A stretch of DNA of 64,000 nt, taken from positions 101,585,689 to 101,649,688 of the forward strand of contig OY804578.1 in assembly GCA_963680875.1 (NCBI GenBank). Direction: 5' to 3'. Made by a program: the position numbers and the translations under genes. Below the pieces are notes generated by a model, which made no database searches, had not been told where the DNA came from, and saw only the letters and a program-made list of their open reading frames with translations. Shown in pieces: positions 24,801-38,000 of the stretch. Position 1 is the stretch's first letter, and each line of letters starts with the position of its first letter. The stretch is from Bathymodiolus brooksi. Taxonomy: Eukaryota; Mollusca; Bivalvia; Mytilida; Modiolidae.

Positions 24801-27800
24801 AAAGAACGACATTGTTTACAAAACAGAAAAGATACAAACACAGTATCTTAGTCAATAGAGATATAAATAAAAGAAAAACATTGTTTACAAACCAGAAAAG
24901 ATACAAACATAGTATCTTAGTCAATAGAGATATAAATAAAAGAACGACATTGTTTACAAACCAGAAAAGATACAAATACAGTACCTTAGTCAATAGAGAT
25001 ATAAATAAAAGAACGACATTGTTTACAAAACAGAAAGGATACAAACATAGTACCTTAGTCAATAGAGATATAAATAAAAGAACGACATTGTTTACAAAAC
25101 AGAAAAGATACAAACATAGTACCTTAGTCAATAGAGATATAAATACAAGAACGACATTGTTTACAAAACAGAAAAGATACAAACATAGTACCTTAGTCAA
25201 TAGAGATATGAATAAAAGAACGACATTGTTTACAAAACAGAAAAGATACAAATATAGTACCTTAGTCAATAGAGATATAATTAAAAGAACGACATTGTTT
25301 ACAAAACAGAAAAGATACAAACATAGTACCTTATTCAATAGAGATATAAATAAAAGAACGACATTGTTTACAAAACAGAAAAGAAACAAACATAGTACCT
25401 TAGTCAATAGAGATATAAATAAAAGAACGACATTGTTTACAAAACAGAAAAGATACAAACATAGTACCTTAGTCAATAGAGATATAAATAAAAGAACAAC
25501 ATTGTTTACAAAACAGAAAAGATACAAACATAGTACCTTAGTCAATAGAGATATGAATAAAAGAACGACATTGTTTACAAAACAGAAAAGATACAAACAT
25601 AGTACCTTAGTCAATAGAGATATAAATAAAAGAACGACATTGTTTACAAAACAGAAAAGATAAAAACATAGTACCTTAGTCAATAGAAATATAAATAAAA
25701 GAACGACATTGTTTACAAAACAGAAAAGATACAAACATAATACCTTAGTCAATAGGGATATGAATAAAAGAACGACATTGTTTACAAAACAGAAAAGACA
25801 CAAACATAGTACCTTAGTCAATAGAGATATAAATAAAAGAACAACATTGTTTACAAAACAGAAAACATACAAACATAGAACCTTAGTCAATAGAGATATA
25901 AATAAAAGAACTACATTGTTTACAAAACAGAAAAGATACAAACATAATACCTTAGTCAATAGAGATATAAATAAAAGAACGACATTGTTTACAAAACAGA
26001 AAAGACACAAACATAGTACCTTAGTCAATAGAGATATAAATAAAAGAACAACATTGTTTACAAAACAGAAAAGATACAAACATAGTACCTTAATCAATAG
26101 AGATATAAATAAAAGAACGACATTGTTTATAAAACAGAAAAGATACAAACATAGTACCTTAGTCAATAGAGATATAAATAAAAGAACGACATTGTTTACA
26201 AAACAGAAAAGATAAAAACATAGTACCTTAGTCAAAAGAAATATAAATAAAAGAACGACATTGTTTACTATACAGAAAAGATACAAACATAGTACCTTAG
26301 TCAATAGAGATATGAATAAAAGAACGACATTGCTTACTATACATAAAAGATACAAACATAGTACCTTAGTCAATAGATATATAAATAAAGGAACGACATT
26401 GTTTACAAAACAGAAAAGATACAAACATAGAACCTTAGTCAATAGAGATATAAATAAAAGAACTACATTGTTTACAAAACAGAAAAGATACAAACATAGT
26501 ACCTTAGTCAATAGAGATATAAATAAAAGAACGACATTGTTTACAAAGCAGAAAAGATACAAACATAGTACCTTAGTCAATAGAGATATGAATAAAAGAA
26601 CGACATTGTTTACTATACAGAAAAGATACAAACATAGTACCTTAGTCAATAGAGATATGAATAAAAGAACGACATTGCTTACTATACATAAAAGATACAA
26701 ACATAGTACCTTAGTCAATAGAGATATAAATAAAGGAACGACATTGTTTACAAAACAGAAAAGATACAAACATAGAACCTTAGTCAATAGAGATATAAAT
26801 AAAAGAACTACATTGTTTACAAAACAGAAAAGATACAAACATAATACCTTAGTCAATAGAGATATAAATAAAAGAACGACATTGTTTACAAAACAGAAAA
26901 GACACAAACATAGTACCTTAGTCAATAGAGATATAAATAAAAGAACGACATTGTTTACAAAACAGAAAAGATACAAACATAGTACCTTAGTAAATAGAGA
27001 TATGAATGAAAGAAAGACATTGCTTACTATACAGAAAAGATACAAACATAGTACCTTAGTCAATAGAGATATAAATAAAAGAACGACATTGTTTACTAAA
27101 CAGAAAAGATACAAACATAGTACCTTAGTCAATAGAGATATAAATAAAAGAACGACATTGTTTACAAAACAGAAAGGATACACACATAGTACCTTAGTCA
27201 ATAGAGATATAAATAAAAGAACAATATTGTTTACAATACAGAAAAGATACAAACATAGTACCTTAGTCAATAGAGATATAAATAAAAGAACGACATTGTT
27301 TACAAACCAGAAAAGATACAAACATAGTACCTTAATCAATAGAGATATAAATAAAAGAACGACATTGTTTACAAAACAGAAAAGATACAAACATAGTACC
27401 TTAGTCAATAGAGATATAAATAAAAGAACGACATTGTTTACAAAACAGAAAAGATACAAACATAGTACCTTAATCAATAGAGATATAAATAAAAGAACGA
27501 TATTGTTTATAAAACAGAAAAGATACAAACATAGTACCTTAGTCAATAGAGATATAAATAAAAGAACGACATTGTTTACAAAACAGAAAAGATAAAAACA
27601 TAGTACCTTAGTCAAAAGAAATATAAATAAAAGAACGACATTGTTTACTATACAAAAAAGATACAAACATAGTACCTTAGTCAATAGAGATATGAATAAA
27701 AGAACGACATTGCTTACTATACATAAAAGATACAAACATAGTACCTTAGTCAATAGAGATATAAATAAAGGAACGACATTGTTTACAAAACAGAAAAGAT

Positions 27801-29049
27801 ACAAACATAGAACCTTAGTCAATAGAGATATAAATAAAAGAACTACATTGTTTACAAAACAGAAAAGATACAAACATAGTACCTTAGTCAATAGAGATAT
27901 AAATAAAAGAACGACATTGTTTACAAAGCAGAAAAGATACAAACATAGTACCTTAGTCAATAGAGATATGAATAAAAGAACGACATTGTTTACTATACAG
28001 AAAAGATACAAACATAGTATCTTAGTCAATAGAGATATGAATAAAAGAACGACATTGCTTACTATACATAAAAGATACAAACATAGTACCTTAGTCAATA
28101 GAGATATAAATAAAGGAACGACATTGTTTACAAAACAGAAAAGATACAAACATAGAACCTTAGTCAATAGAGATATAAATAAAAGAACTACATTTTTTAC
28201 AAAACAGAAGAGATACAAACATAGTACCTTAGTCAATAGAGATATAAATAAAAGAACGACATTGTTTACAAAACAGAAAAGATACAAACATAGTACCTTA
28301 GTCAATAGAGATATGAATGAAAGAAAGACATTGCTTACTATACAGAAAAGATACAAACATAGTACCTTAGTCAATAGAGATATAAATAAAAGAACGACAT
28401 TGTTTACTAAACAGAAAAGATACAAACATAGTACCTTAGTCAATAGAGATATAAATAAAAGAACGACATTGTTTACAAAACAGAAAGGATACACACATAG
28501 TACCTTAGTCAATAGAGATATAAATAAAAGAACAATATTGTTTACAATACAGAAAAGATACAAACATAGTACCTTAGTCAATAGAGATATAGATAAAAGA
28601 ACGACATTGTTTACAAACCAGAAAAGATACAAACATAATACCTTAATCAATAGAGATATAAATAAAAGAACGACATTGTTTACAAAACAGAAAAGATACA
28701 AACATAGTACCTTAGTCAATAGAGATATAAATAAAAGAACGACATTGTTTAGAAAACAGAAAAGATACAAACATAGTACCTTAGTCAATAGAGATATAAA
28801 TAAAAGAACAACATTGTTTACAAAACAGAAAAGATACACACATATTACCTTAGTCAATAGAGATATAAATAAAAGAACGACATTGTTTACTATACAGAAA
28901 AGATACAAACATAGTACATTAGTCAATAGAGATATAAATAAAAGAACGACATTGTATACAAAACAGAAAAGATACACACATAGTACCTTAGTCAATAGAG
29001 ATATAAATAAAAGAACGACATTGCTTACTAACCAGAAAGATACAAACAT
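18814..29049 (-). other. Uninterrupted 3,411-codon frame in satellite (probably not a gene)
   Basis: The minus strand is open for 10.2 kb. It reads as about 148 copies of a 23-residue hydrophobic repeat (core VNNVVLLFISLLTKV with LCLYLFCF). The neighbouring frame 11,006-18,838 is broken by only two stops (TAG near 15,320 and near 16,275). The repeat length is compatible with a membrane helix. However, there is no signal for a defined start, no non-repeat domain, no promoter and no splice structure, and the right half of the array is full of frameshifts. A unit length of 3x23 with a stop-free consensus is enough to explain the frame. I do not call it a CDS. Confidence 0.3.
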
Positions 29050-29530
29050 AGTACCTTAGTCAATAGAGATATAAATAAAAGAACGAAATTGTTTACAAAC
29101 AGAAAAGATACAAACATAGTACATTAGTCGATAGAGATATAAATAAAAGAACGACATTGTTTACTATACAGAAAAGATACAAACATAGTAACTTAGTCAA
29201 TAGAGATATAAATAAAAGAACAACATTGTTTATAATACAGAAAAGATACAAACATAGTACATTAGTCAATAGAGATATACATAAAAGAACGACATTGTTT
29301 ACAAAACAGAAATGATACACACATAGTACCTTAGTCAATAGAGATATAAATAAAAGAACGACATTGTTTACTATACAGAAAAGATACAAACATAGTACCT
29401 TAGTCAATAGAGATATAGATAAAAGAAAGACATTGTTTACAAACCAGAAAAGATACAAACATAGTACCTTAGTCAATAGAGATATAAATAAAAGAACGAA
29501 ATTGTTTACAAACAGAAAAGATACAAACAT
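18878..29530 (+). repeat. Left-domain block L2 (about 10.7 kb), duplicate of L1 with internal expansion
   Basis: L2 repeats L1, including its closing 68-bp unit (end at 18,838 in L1, 29,530 in L2). It is longer because of a 3,243-bp tandem duplication inside it. Relative to L1 it also lost four units near 20,670 and two near 28,205, and gained a short insertion at about 28,990-29,110 that resembles right-domain units (including an ACCAGAAAGATAC single-base deletion). Confidence 0.85.
19840..26330 (+). repeat. 3,243-bp (47-unit) tandem duplication inside L2
   Basis: Sequence from about 19,840-23,080 recurs at an exact offset of 3,243 bp (for example AGATACGAAC at 19,931 and 23,174; the in-frame TAA in AGATAAAAAC at 22,418 and 25,661). 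Both copies share variants absent from L1, such as GAAAGCATAC (21,24x and 24,48x, where L1 has GAAAGGATAC) and AATACAAGAACG (21,90x and 25,14x). This duplication is therefore younger than the L1/L2 split. Confidence 0.9.
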
Positions 29531-32500
29531 AGTACATTAGTCAATAGAGATATAAATAAAAGAAAGACATTGTTTACAAACCAGAAAAGATACAAACATA
29601 GTACCTTAGACAATAGAGATATAAATAAAAGAACAACATTGTTTACAAAACAGAAAAGATACAAACATAGTACCTTAGTCAATAGAGATATAAATAAAAG
29701 AATGACATTGTTTACAAAACAGAAAAGATAGAAACATAGTACCTTAGTCAATAGAGATATAAATAAAAGAACAACATTGTTTACAAAACAGAAAAGATAC
29801 AAACATAGTACCTTAGTCAATAGAGATAAAAATAAAAGAACGACATTGTTTACAAAACAGAAAAGATACAAACATAATACCTTAGTCAATAGAGATATAA
29901 ATAAAAGAACGACATTGTTTACAAAAGGGAAAAGATACAAACATAGTACCTTAGTCAATAGAGATATAAATAAAAGAACGACATTGTTTACAAAACAGAA
30001 AAGTTACAAACATAGTACCTGAGTCAATAGAGATATGAATAAAAGAACGACATTGTTTACAATACAGAAAAGATAAAAACATAGTACCTTAGTCAATAGA
30101 GATATGAATAAAAGAACGACATTGTTTACTATACAGAAAAGATACAAACATAGTGCCTTAGTCAATAGAGATATAAATAAAAGAACGACATTGTTTACAA
30201 AACAGAAAAGATACAAATAGTACCTTAGTCAATAGAGATATAAATAAAAGAACGACATTGCTTACAAACCAGAAAAGATACAAACATAGTACCTTAGTCA
30301 ATAGAGATATAAATAAAAGAACGACATTGCTTACAAAACAGAAAAGATACAAACATAGTACCTTAGTCAATAGAGATATAAATAAAAGAACGACATTGTT
30401 TACTATACAGAATAGATACAAACATAGTACCTTAGTCAATATAGATATAAATAAAAGAACGACATAGTTTACTATACAGAAAAGATACAAACATAGTACC
30501 TTAGTCAATAGAGAAATAAATAAAAGGACGACATTGTTTACAAAACAGAAAAGATACAAACATAGTACCTTAGTCAATAGAGATATAAATAAAAGAACGA
30601 CATTGTTTACAAAACAGAAAAGATACAAACATAGTACCTTAGTCAATAGAGATATAAATAAAAGAACGACATTGCTTACTATTCAGAAAAGATACAAACA
30701 TAGTACCTTAGTCAATAGAGATATAAATAAAAGAACGACATTGTTTACTATACAGAAAAGATACAAACATAGTAACTTAGTCAATAGAGATATAAATAAA
30801 AGAACGACATTGTTTAGAAAACAGAAAAGATACAAACATAGTACCTTAGTCAATAGAGATATAAATAAAAGAACAACATTGTTTACAAAACAGAAAAGAT
30901 ACACACATATTACCTTAGTCAATAGAGATATAAATAAAAGAACGACATTGTTTACTATACAGAAAAGATACAAACATAGTACATTAGTCAATAGAGATAT
31001 AAATAAAAGAACGACATTGTATACAAAACAGAAAAGATACACACATAGTACCTTAGTCAATAGAGATATAAATAAAAGAACGACATTGCTTACAAACCAG
31101 AAAGATACAAACATAGTACCTTAGTCAATAGAGATATAAATAAAAGAAAGACATTGTTTACAAACCAGAAAAGATACAAACATAGTACCTTAGTCAATAG
31201 AGATATAAATAAAAGAACAACATTGTTTACAAAACAGAAAAGATACACACATATTACCTTAGTCAATAGAGATATAAATAAAAGAACAACATTGTTTACA
31301 AAACAGAAAAGATACACACATATTACCTTAGTCAATAGAGATATAAATAAAAGAACGACATTGTTTACTATACAGAAAAGATACAAACATAGTAACTTAG
31401 TCAATAGAGATATAAATAAAAGAACAACATTGTTTACAATACAGAAAAGATACAAACATAGTACATTAGTCAATAGAGATATACATAAAAGAACGACATT
31501 GTTTACAAAACAGAAATGATACACACATAGTACCTTAGTCAATAGAGATATAAATAAAAGAACGACATTGTTTACTATACAGAAAAGATACAAACATAGT
31601 ACCTTAGTCAATAGAGATATAGATAAAAGAAAGACATTGTTTACAAACCAGAAAAGATACAAACATAGTACCTTAGTCAATAGAGATATAAATAAAAGAA
31701 CGAAATTGTTTACAAACAGAAAAGATACAAACATAGTACATTAGTCAATAGAGATATAAATAAAAGAAAGACATTGCTTACAAACCAGAAAAGATACAAA
31801 CATAGTACCTTAGTCAATAGAGATATAAATAAAAGAACAACATTGTTTACAAAACAGAAAAGATACAAACATAGTACCTTAGTCAATAGAGATATAAATA
31901 AAAGAATGACATTGTTTACAAAACAGAAAAGATAGAAACATAGTACCTTAGTCTATAGAGATATAAATAAAAGAACAACATTGTTTACAAAACAGAAAAG
32001 ATACAAACATAGTACCTTAGTCAATAGAGATAAAAATAAAAGAACGACATTGTTTACAAAACAGAAAAGATACAAACATAATACCTTAGTCAATAGAGAT
32101 ATAAATAAAAGAACGACATTGTTTACAAAAGGGAAAAGATACAAACATAGTACCTTAGTCAATAGAGATATAAATAAAAGAACGACATTGTTTACAAAAC
32201 AGAAAAGTTACAAACATAGTACCTGAGTCAATAGAGATATGAATAAAAGAACGACATTGTTTACAATACAGAAAAGATAAAAACATAGTACCTTAGTCAA
32301 TAGAGATATGAATAAAAGAACGACATTGTTTACTATACAGAAAAGATACAAACATAGTGCCTTAGTCAATAGAGATATAAATAAAAGAACGACATTGTTT
32401 ACAAAACAGAAAAGATACAAATAGTACCTTAGTCAATAGAGATATAAATAAAAGAACGACATTGCTTACAAACCAGAAAAGATACAAACATAGTACCTTA

Positions 32501-35014
32501 GTCAATAGAGATATAAATAAAAGAACGACATTGCTTACAAAACAGAAAAGATACAAACATAGTACCTTAGTCAATAGAGATATAAATAAAAGAACGACAT
32601 TGTTTACTATACAGAATAGATACAAACATAGTACCTTAGTCAATATAGATATAAATAAAAGAACGACATAGCTTACTATACAGAAAAGATACAAACATAG
32701 TACCTTAGTCAATAGAGATATAAATAAAAGGACGACATTGTTTACAAAACAGAAAAGATACAAACATAGTACCTTAGTCAATAGAGATATAAATAAAAGA
32801 ACGACATTGTTTACAAAACAGAAAAGTTACAAACATAGTACCTGAGTCAATAGAGATATAAATAAAAGAACGAAATTGTTTACAAACAGAAAAGATACAA
32901 ACATAGTACATTAGTCAATAGAGATATAAATAAAAGAACGACATTGTTTACTATACAGAAAAGATACAAACATAGTAACTTAGTCAATAGAGATATAAAT
33001 AAAAGAACAACATTGTTTACAATACAGAAAAGATACAAACATAGTACATTAGTCAATAGAGATATACATAAAAGAACGACATTGTTTACAAAACAGATAT
33101 GATACACAAATAGTACCTTAGTCAATAGAGATATAAATAAAAGAACGACATTGTTTACTATACAGAAAAGATACAAACATAGTACCTTAGTCAATAGAGA
33201 TATAGATAAAAGAACGACATTGTTTACAAACCAGAAAAGATACAAACATAGTACCTTAGTCAATAGAGATATAAATAAAAGAACGAAATTGTTTTCAAAC
33301 AGAAAAGATACAAACATAGTACATTAGTCAATAGAGATATAAATAAAAGAACGACATTGTTTACAAAACAGAATAGATACAAACATAGTACCTTAGTCAA
33401 TAGAGATATGAATAAAAGAACAACATTGTTTACAAAACAGAAAAGATACAAACATAGTACCTTAGTCAATAGAGATATAAATAAAAGAATGACATTGTTT
33501 ACAAAACAGAAAAGATACAAACATAGTACCTTAGTCAATAGAGATATAAATAAAAGAACGACATTGTTTACAAAACAGAAAAGTTACAAACATAGTACCT
33601 GAGTCAATAGAGATATGAATAAAAGAACGACATTGTTTACAAAACAGAAAAGATACAAACATAGTACATTAGTCAATAGAGATATAAATAAAAGAACGAC
33701 ATTGTTTACTATACAGAAAAGATACAAACATATTAACTTAGTCAATAGAGATATAAATAAAAGAACGACATTGTTTACAAAACAGAAATGATACACACAT
33801 AGTACCTTAGTCAATAGAGATATAAATAAAAGAATGACATTGTTTACTATACAGAAAAGATACAAACATAGTACCTTAGTCAATAGAGATATAGATAAAA
33901 GAACGACATTGTTTACAAACCAGAAAAGATACAAACATAGTACATTAGTCAATAGAGATATAAATAAAAGAACGAAATTGTTTACAAACAGAAAAGATAC
34001 AAACATAGTACATTAGTCAATAGAGATATAAATAAAAGAACGACATTGTTTACTATACAGAAAAGATACAAACATAGTAACTTAGTCAATAGAGATATAA
34101 ATAAAAGAACAACATTGTTTACAATACAGAAAAGATACAAACATAGTACATTAGTCAATAGAGATATACATAAAAGAACGACATTGTTTACAAAACAGAA
34201 ATGATACACACATAGTACCTTAGTCAATAGAGATATAAATAAAAGAACGACATTGTTTACTATACAGAAAAGATACAAACATAGTACCTTAGTCAATAGA
34301 GATATAGATAAAAGAACGACATTGTTTACAAACCAGAAAAGATACAAACATAGTACCTTAGTCAATAGAGATATAAATAAAAGAACGAAATTGTTTACAA
34401 ACAGAAAAGATACAAACATAGTACATTAGTCAATAGAGATATAAATAAAAGAACGACATTGTTTACAAAACAGAAAAGATACAAACATAGTACCTTAGTT
34501 AATAGAGATATAAATAAAAGAACAACATTGTTTACAAAACAGAAAAGATACAAACATAGTACCTTAGTCAATAGAGATATAAATAAAAGAATGACATTGT
34601 TTACAAAACAGAAAAGATACAAACATAGTACCTTAGTCAATAGAGATATAAATAAAAGAACGACATTGTTTACAAAACAGAAAAGTTACAAACATAGTAC
34701 CTGAGTCAATAGAGATATGAATAAAAGAACGACATTGTTTACAATACAGAAAAGATACAAACATAGTACATTAGTCAATAGAGATATACATAAAAGAACG
34801 ACATTGTTTACAAAACAGAAATGATACACACATAGTACCTTAGTCAATAGAGATATAAATAAAAGAACGACATTGTTTACTATACAGAAAAGATACAAAC
34901 ATAGTACCTTAGTCAATAGAGATATAGATAAAAGAAAGACATTGTTTACAAACCAGAAAAGATACAAACATAGTACCTTAGTCAATAGAGATATAAATAA
35001 AAGAACGAAATTGT
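29531..35014 (+). repeat. Right-domain entry region with 2.2-kb duplication
   Basis: The first ~150 bp repeat the start of L2 (TTAGACAATAGAG at 18,911 and 29,604), then the array changes to right-domain variants. A block around 29,777-31,124 recurs at an offset of 2,204 bp (29,777 to 31,981; 30,004 to 32,208). The marker unit with ACAAAAGGGAAAAGATAC occurs near 29,926 and 32,130. Units of 68 bp (TTTACAAACAGAAAAG) and 66 bp (GATACAAATAGTACC) appear regularly. Confidence 0.8.
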
Positions 35015-38000
35015 TTACAAACAGAAAAGATACAAACATAGTACATTAGTCAATAGAGATATAAATAAAAGAAAGACATTGCTTACAAACCAGAAAAGAT
35101 ACAAACATAGTACCTTAGTCAATAGAGATATAAATAAAAGAACAACATTGTTTACAAAACAGAAAAGATACAAACATAGTACCTTAGTCAATAGAGATAT
35201 AAATAAAAGAATGACATTGTTTACAAAACAGAAAAGATAGAAACATAGTACCTTAGTCAATAGAGATATAAATAAAAGAACAACATTGTTTACAAAACAG
35301 AAAAGATACAAACATAGTACCTTAGTCAATAGAGATAAAAATAAAAGAACGACATTGTTTACAAAACAGAAAAGATACAAACATAATACCTTAGTCAATA
35401 GAGATATAAATAAAAGAACGACATTGTTTACAAAAGGGAAAAGATACAAACATAGTACCTTAGTCAATAGAGATATAAATAAAAGAACGACATTGTTTAC
35501 AAAACAGAAAAGTTACAAACATAGTACCTGAGTCAATAGAGATATGAATAAAAGAACGACATTGTTTACAATACAGAAAAGATAAAAACATAGTACCTTA
35601 GTCAATAGAGATATGAATAAAAGAACGACATTGTTTACTATACAGAAAAGATACAAACATAGTGCCTTAGTCAATAGAGATATAAATAAAAGAACGACAT
35701 TGTTTACAAAACAGAAAAGATACAAATAGTACCTTAGTCAATAGAGATATAAATAAAAGAACGACATTGCTTACAAACCAGAAAAGATACAAACATAGTA
35801 CCTTAGTCAATAGAGATATAAATAAAAGAACGACATTGTTTACTATACAGAATAGATACAAACATAGTACCTTAGTCAATATAGATATAAATAAAAGAAC
35901 GACATAGCTTACTATACAGAAAAGATACAAACATAGTACCTTAGTCAATAGAGATATAAATAAAAGGACGACATTGTTTACAAAACAGAAAAGATACAAA
36001 CATAGTACCTTAGTCAATAGAGATATAAATAAAAGAACGACATTGTTTACAAAACAGAAAAGATACAAACATAGTACCTTAGTCAATAGAGATATAAATA
36101 AAAGAACGACATTGTTTACAAACCAGAAAAGATACAAACATAGTACCTTAGTCAATAGAGATATAAATAAAAGAATGACATTGTTTACTATACAGAAAAG
36201 ATACAAACATAGTACCTTAGTCAATAGAGATATAGATAAAAGAACGATATTGTTTACAAACCAGAAAAGATACAAACATAGTACCTTAGTCAATAGAGAT
36301 ATAAATAAAAGAACGAAATTGTTTACAAACAGAAAAGATACAAACATAGTACATTAGTCAATAGAGATATGAATAAAAGAACGACATTGTTTACAAAACA
36401 GAAAAGATACAAACATAGTACATTAGTCAATAGAGATATAAATAAAAGAACGACATTGTTTACTATACAGAAAAGATACAAACATAGTAACTTAGTCAAT
36501 AGAGATATAAATAAAAGAACGACATTGTTTACAAAACAGAAATGATACACACATAGTACCTTAGTCAATAGAGATATAAATAAAAGAATGACATTGTTTA
36601 CTATACAGAAAAGATACAAACATAGTACCTTAGTCAATAGAGATATAGATAAAAGAACGACATTGTTTACAAACCAGAAAAGATACAAACATAGTACCTT
36701 AGTCAATAGAGATATAAATAAAAGAACGAAATTGTTTACAAACAGAAAAGATACAAACATAGTACATTAGTCAATAGAGATATAAATAAAAGAACGACAT
36801 TGTTTACTATACAGAAAAGATACAAACATAGTAACTTAGTCAATAGAGATATAAATAAAAGAACAACATTGTTTACAATACAGAAAAGATACAAACATAG
36901 TACATTAGTCAATAGAGATATACATAAAAGAACGACATTGTTTACTATACAGAAAAGATACAAACATAGTACCTTAGTCAATAGAGATAAAAATAAAAGA
37001 ACGACATTGTTTACAAACCAGAAAAGATACAAACATAGTACCTTAGTCAATAGAGATATAAATAAAAGAACGAAATTGTTTACAAACAGAAAAGATACAA
37101 ACATAGTACATTAGTCAATAGAGATATAAATAAAAGAACGACATTGTTTACAAAACAGAAAAGATACAAACATAGTACCTTAGTCAATAGAGATATAAAT
37201 AAAAGAACGACATTGTTTACAAAACAGAAAAGTTACAAACATAGTACCTGAATCAATAGAGATATGAATAAAAGAACGACATTGTTTACAATACAGAAAA
37301 GATACAAACATAGTACATTAGTCAATAGAGATATACATAAAAGAACGACATTGTTTACAAACAGAAAAGATACAAACATATAATAGTACATTAGTCAATA
37401 GAGATATAAATAAAAGAAAGACATTGCTTACAAACCAGAAAAGATACAAACATAGTACCTTAGTCAATAGAGATATAAATAAAAGAACAACATTGTTTAC
37501 AAAACAGAAAAGATACAAACATAGTACCTTAGTCAATAGAGATATAAATAAAAGAATGACATTGTTTACAAAACAGAAAAGATAGAAACATAGTACCTTA
37601 GTCAATAGAGATATAAATAAAAGAACAACATTGTTTACAAAACAGAAAAGATACAAACATAGTACCTTAGTCAATAGAGATAAAAATAAAAGAACGACAT
37701 TGTTTACAAAACAGAAAAGATACAAACATAATACCTTAGTCAATAGAGATATAAATAAAAGAACGACATTGTTTACAAAAGGGAAAAGATACAAACATAG
37801 TACCTTAGTCAATAGAGATATAAATAAAAGAACGACATTGTTTACAAAACAGAAAAGTTACAAACATAGTACCTGAGTCAATAGAGATATGAATAAAAGA
37901 ACGACATTGTTTACAATACAGAAAAGATAAAAACATAGTACCTTAGTCAATAGAGATATGAATAAAAGAACGACATTGTTTACTATACAGAAAAGATACA

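Noticed and set aside
11006..29049. Giant multi-pass membrane protein gene on the minus strand
   Set aside because: The frame follows from a unit length divisible by three with a stop-free consensus. There are no non-repeat domains or gene signals, and the array continues for 35 kb with many frameshifts.
11151..29059. Lys/Arg-rich repeat protein on the plus strand (frames of up to 1,272 codons)
   Set aside because: It is the same satellite read in the other direction. The frame is cut repeatedly by TAA (AGATAAAAAC) and other stops, and there is no independent coding evidence.
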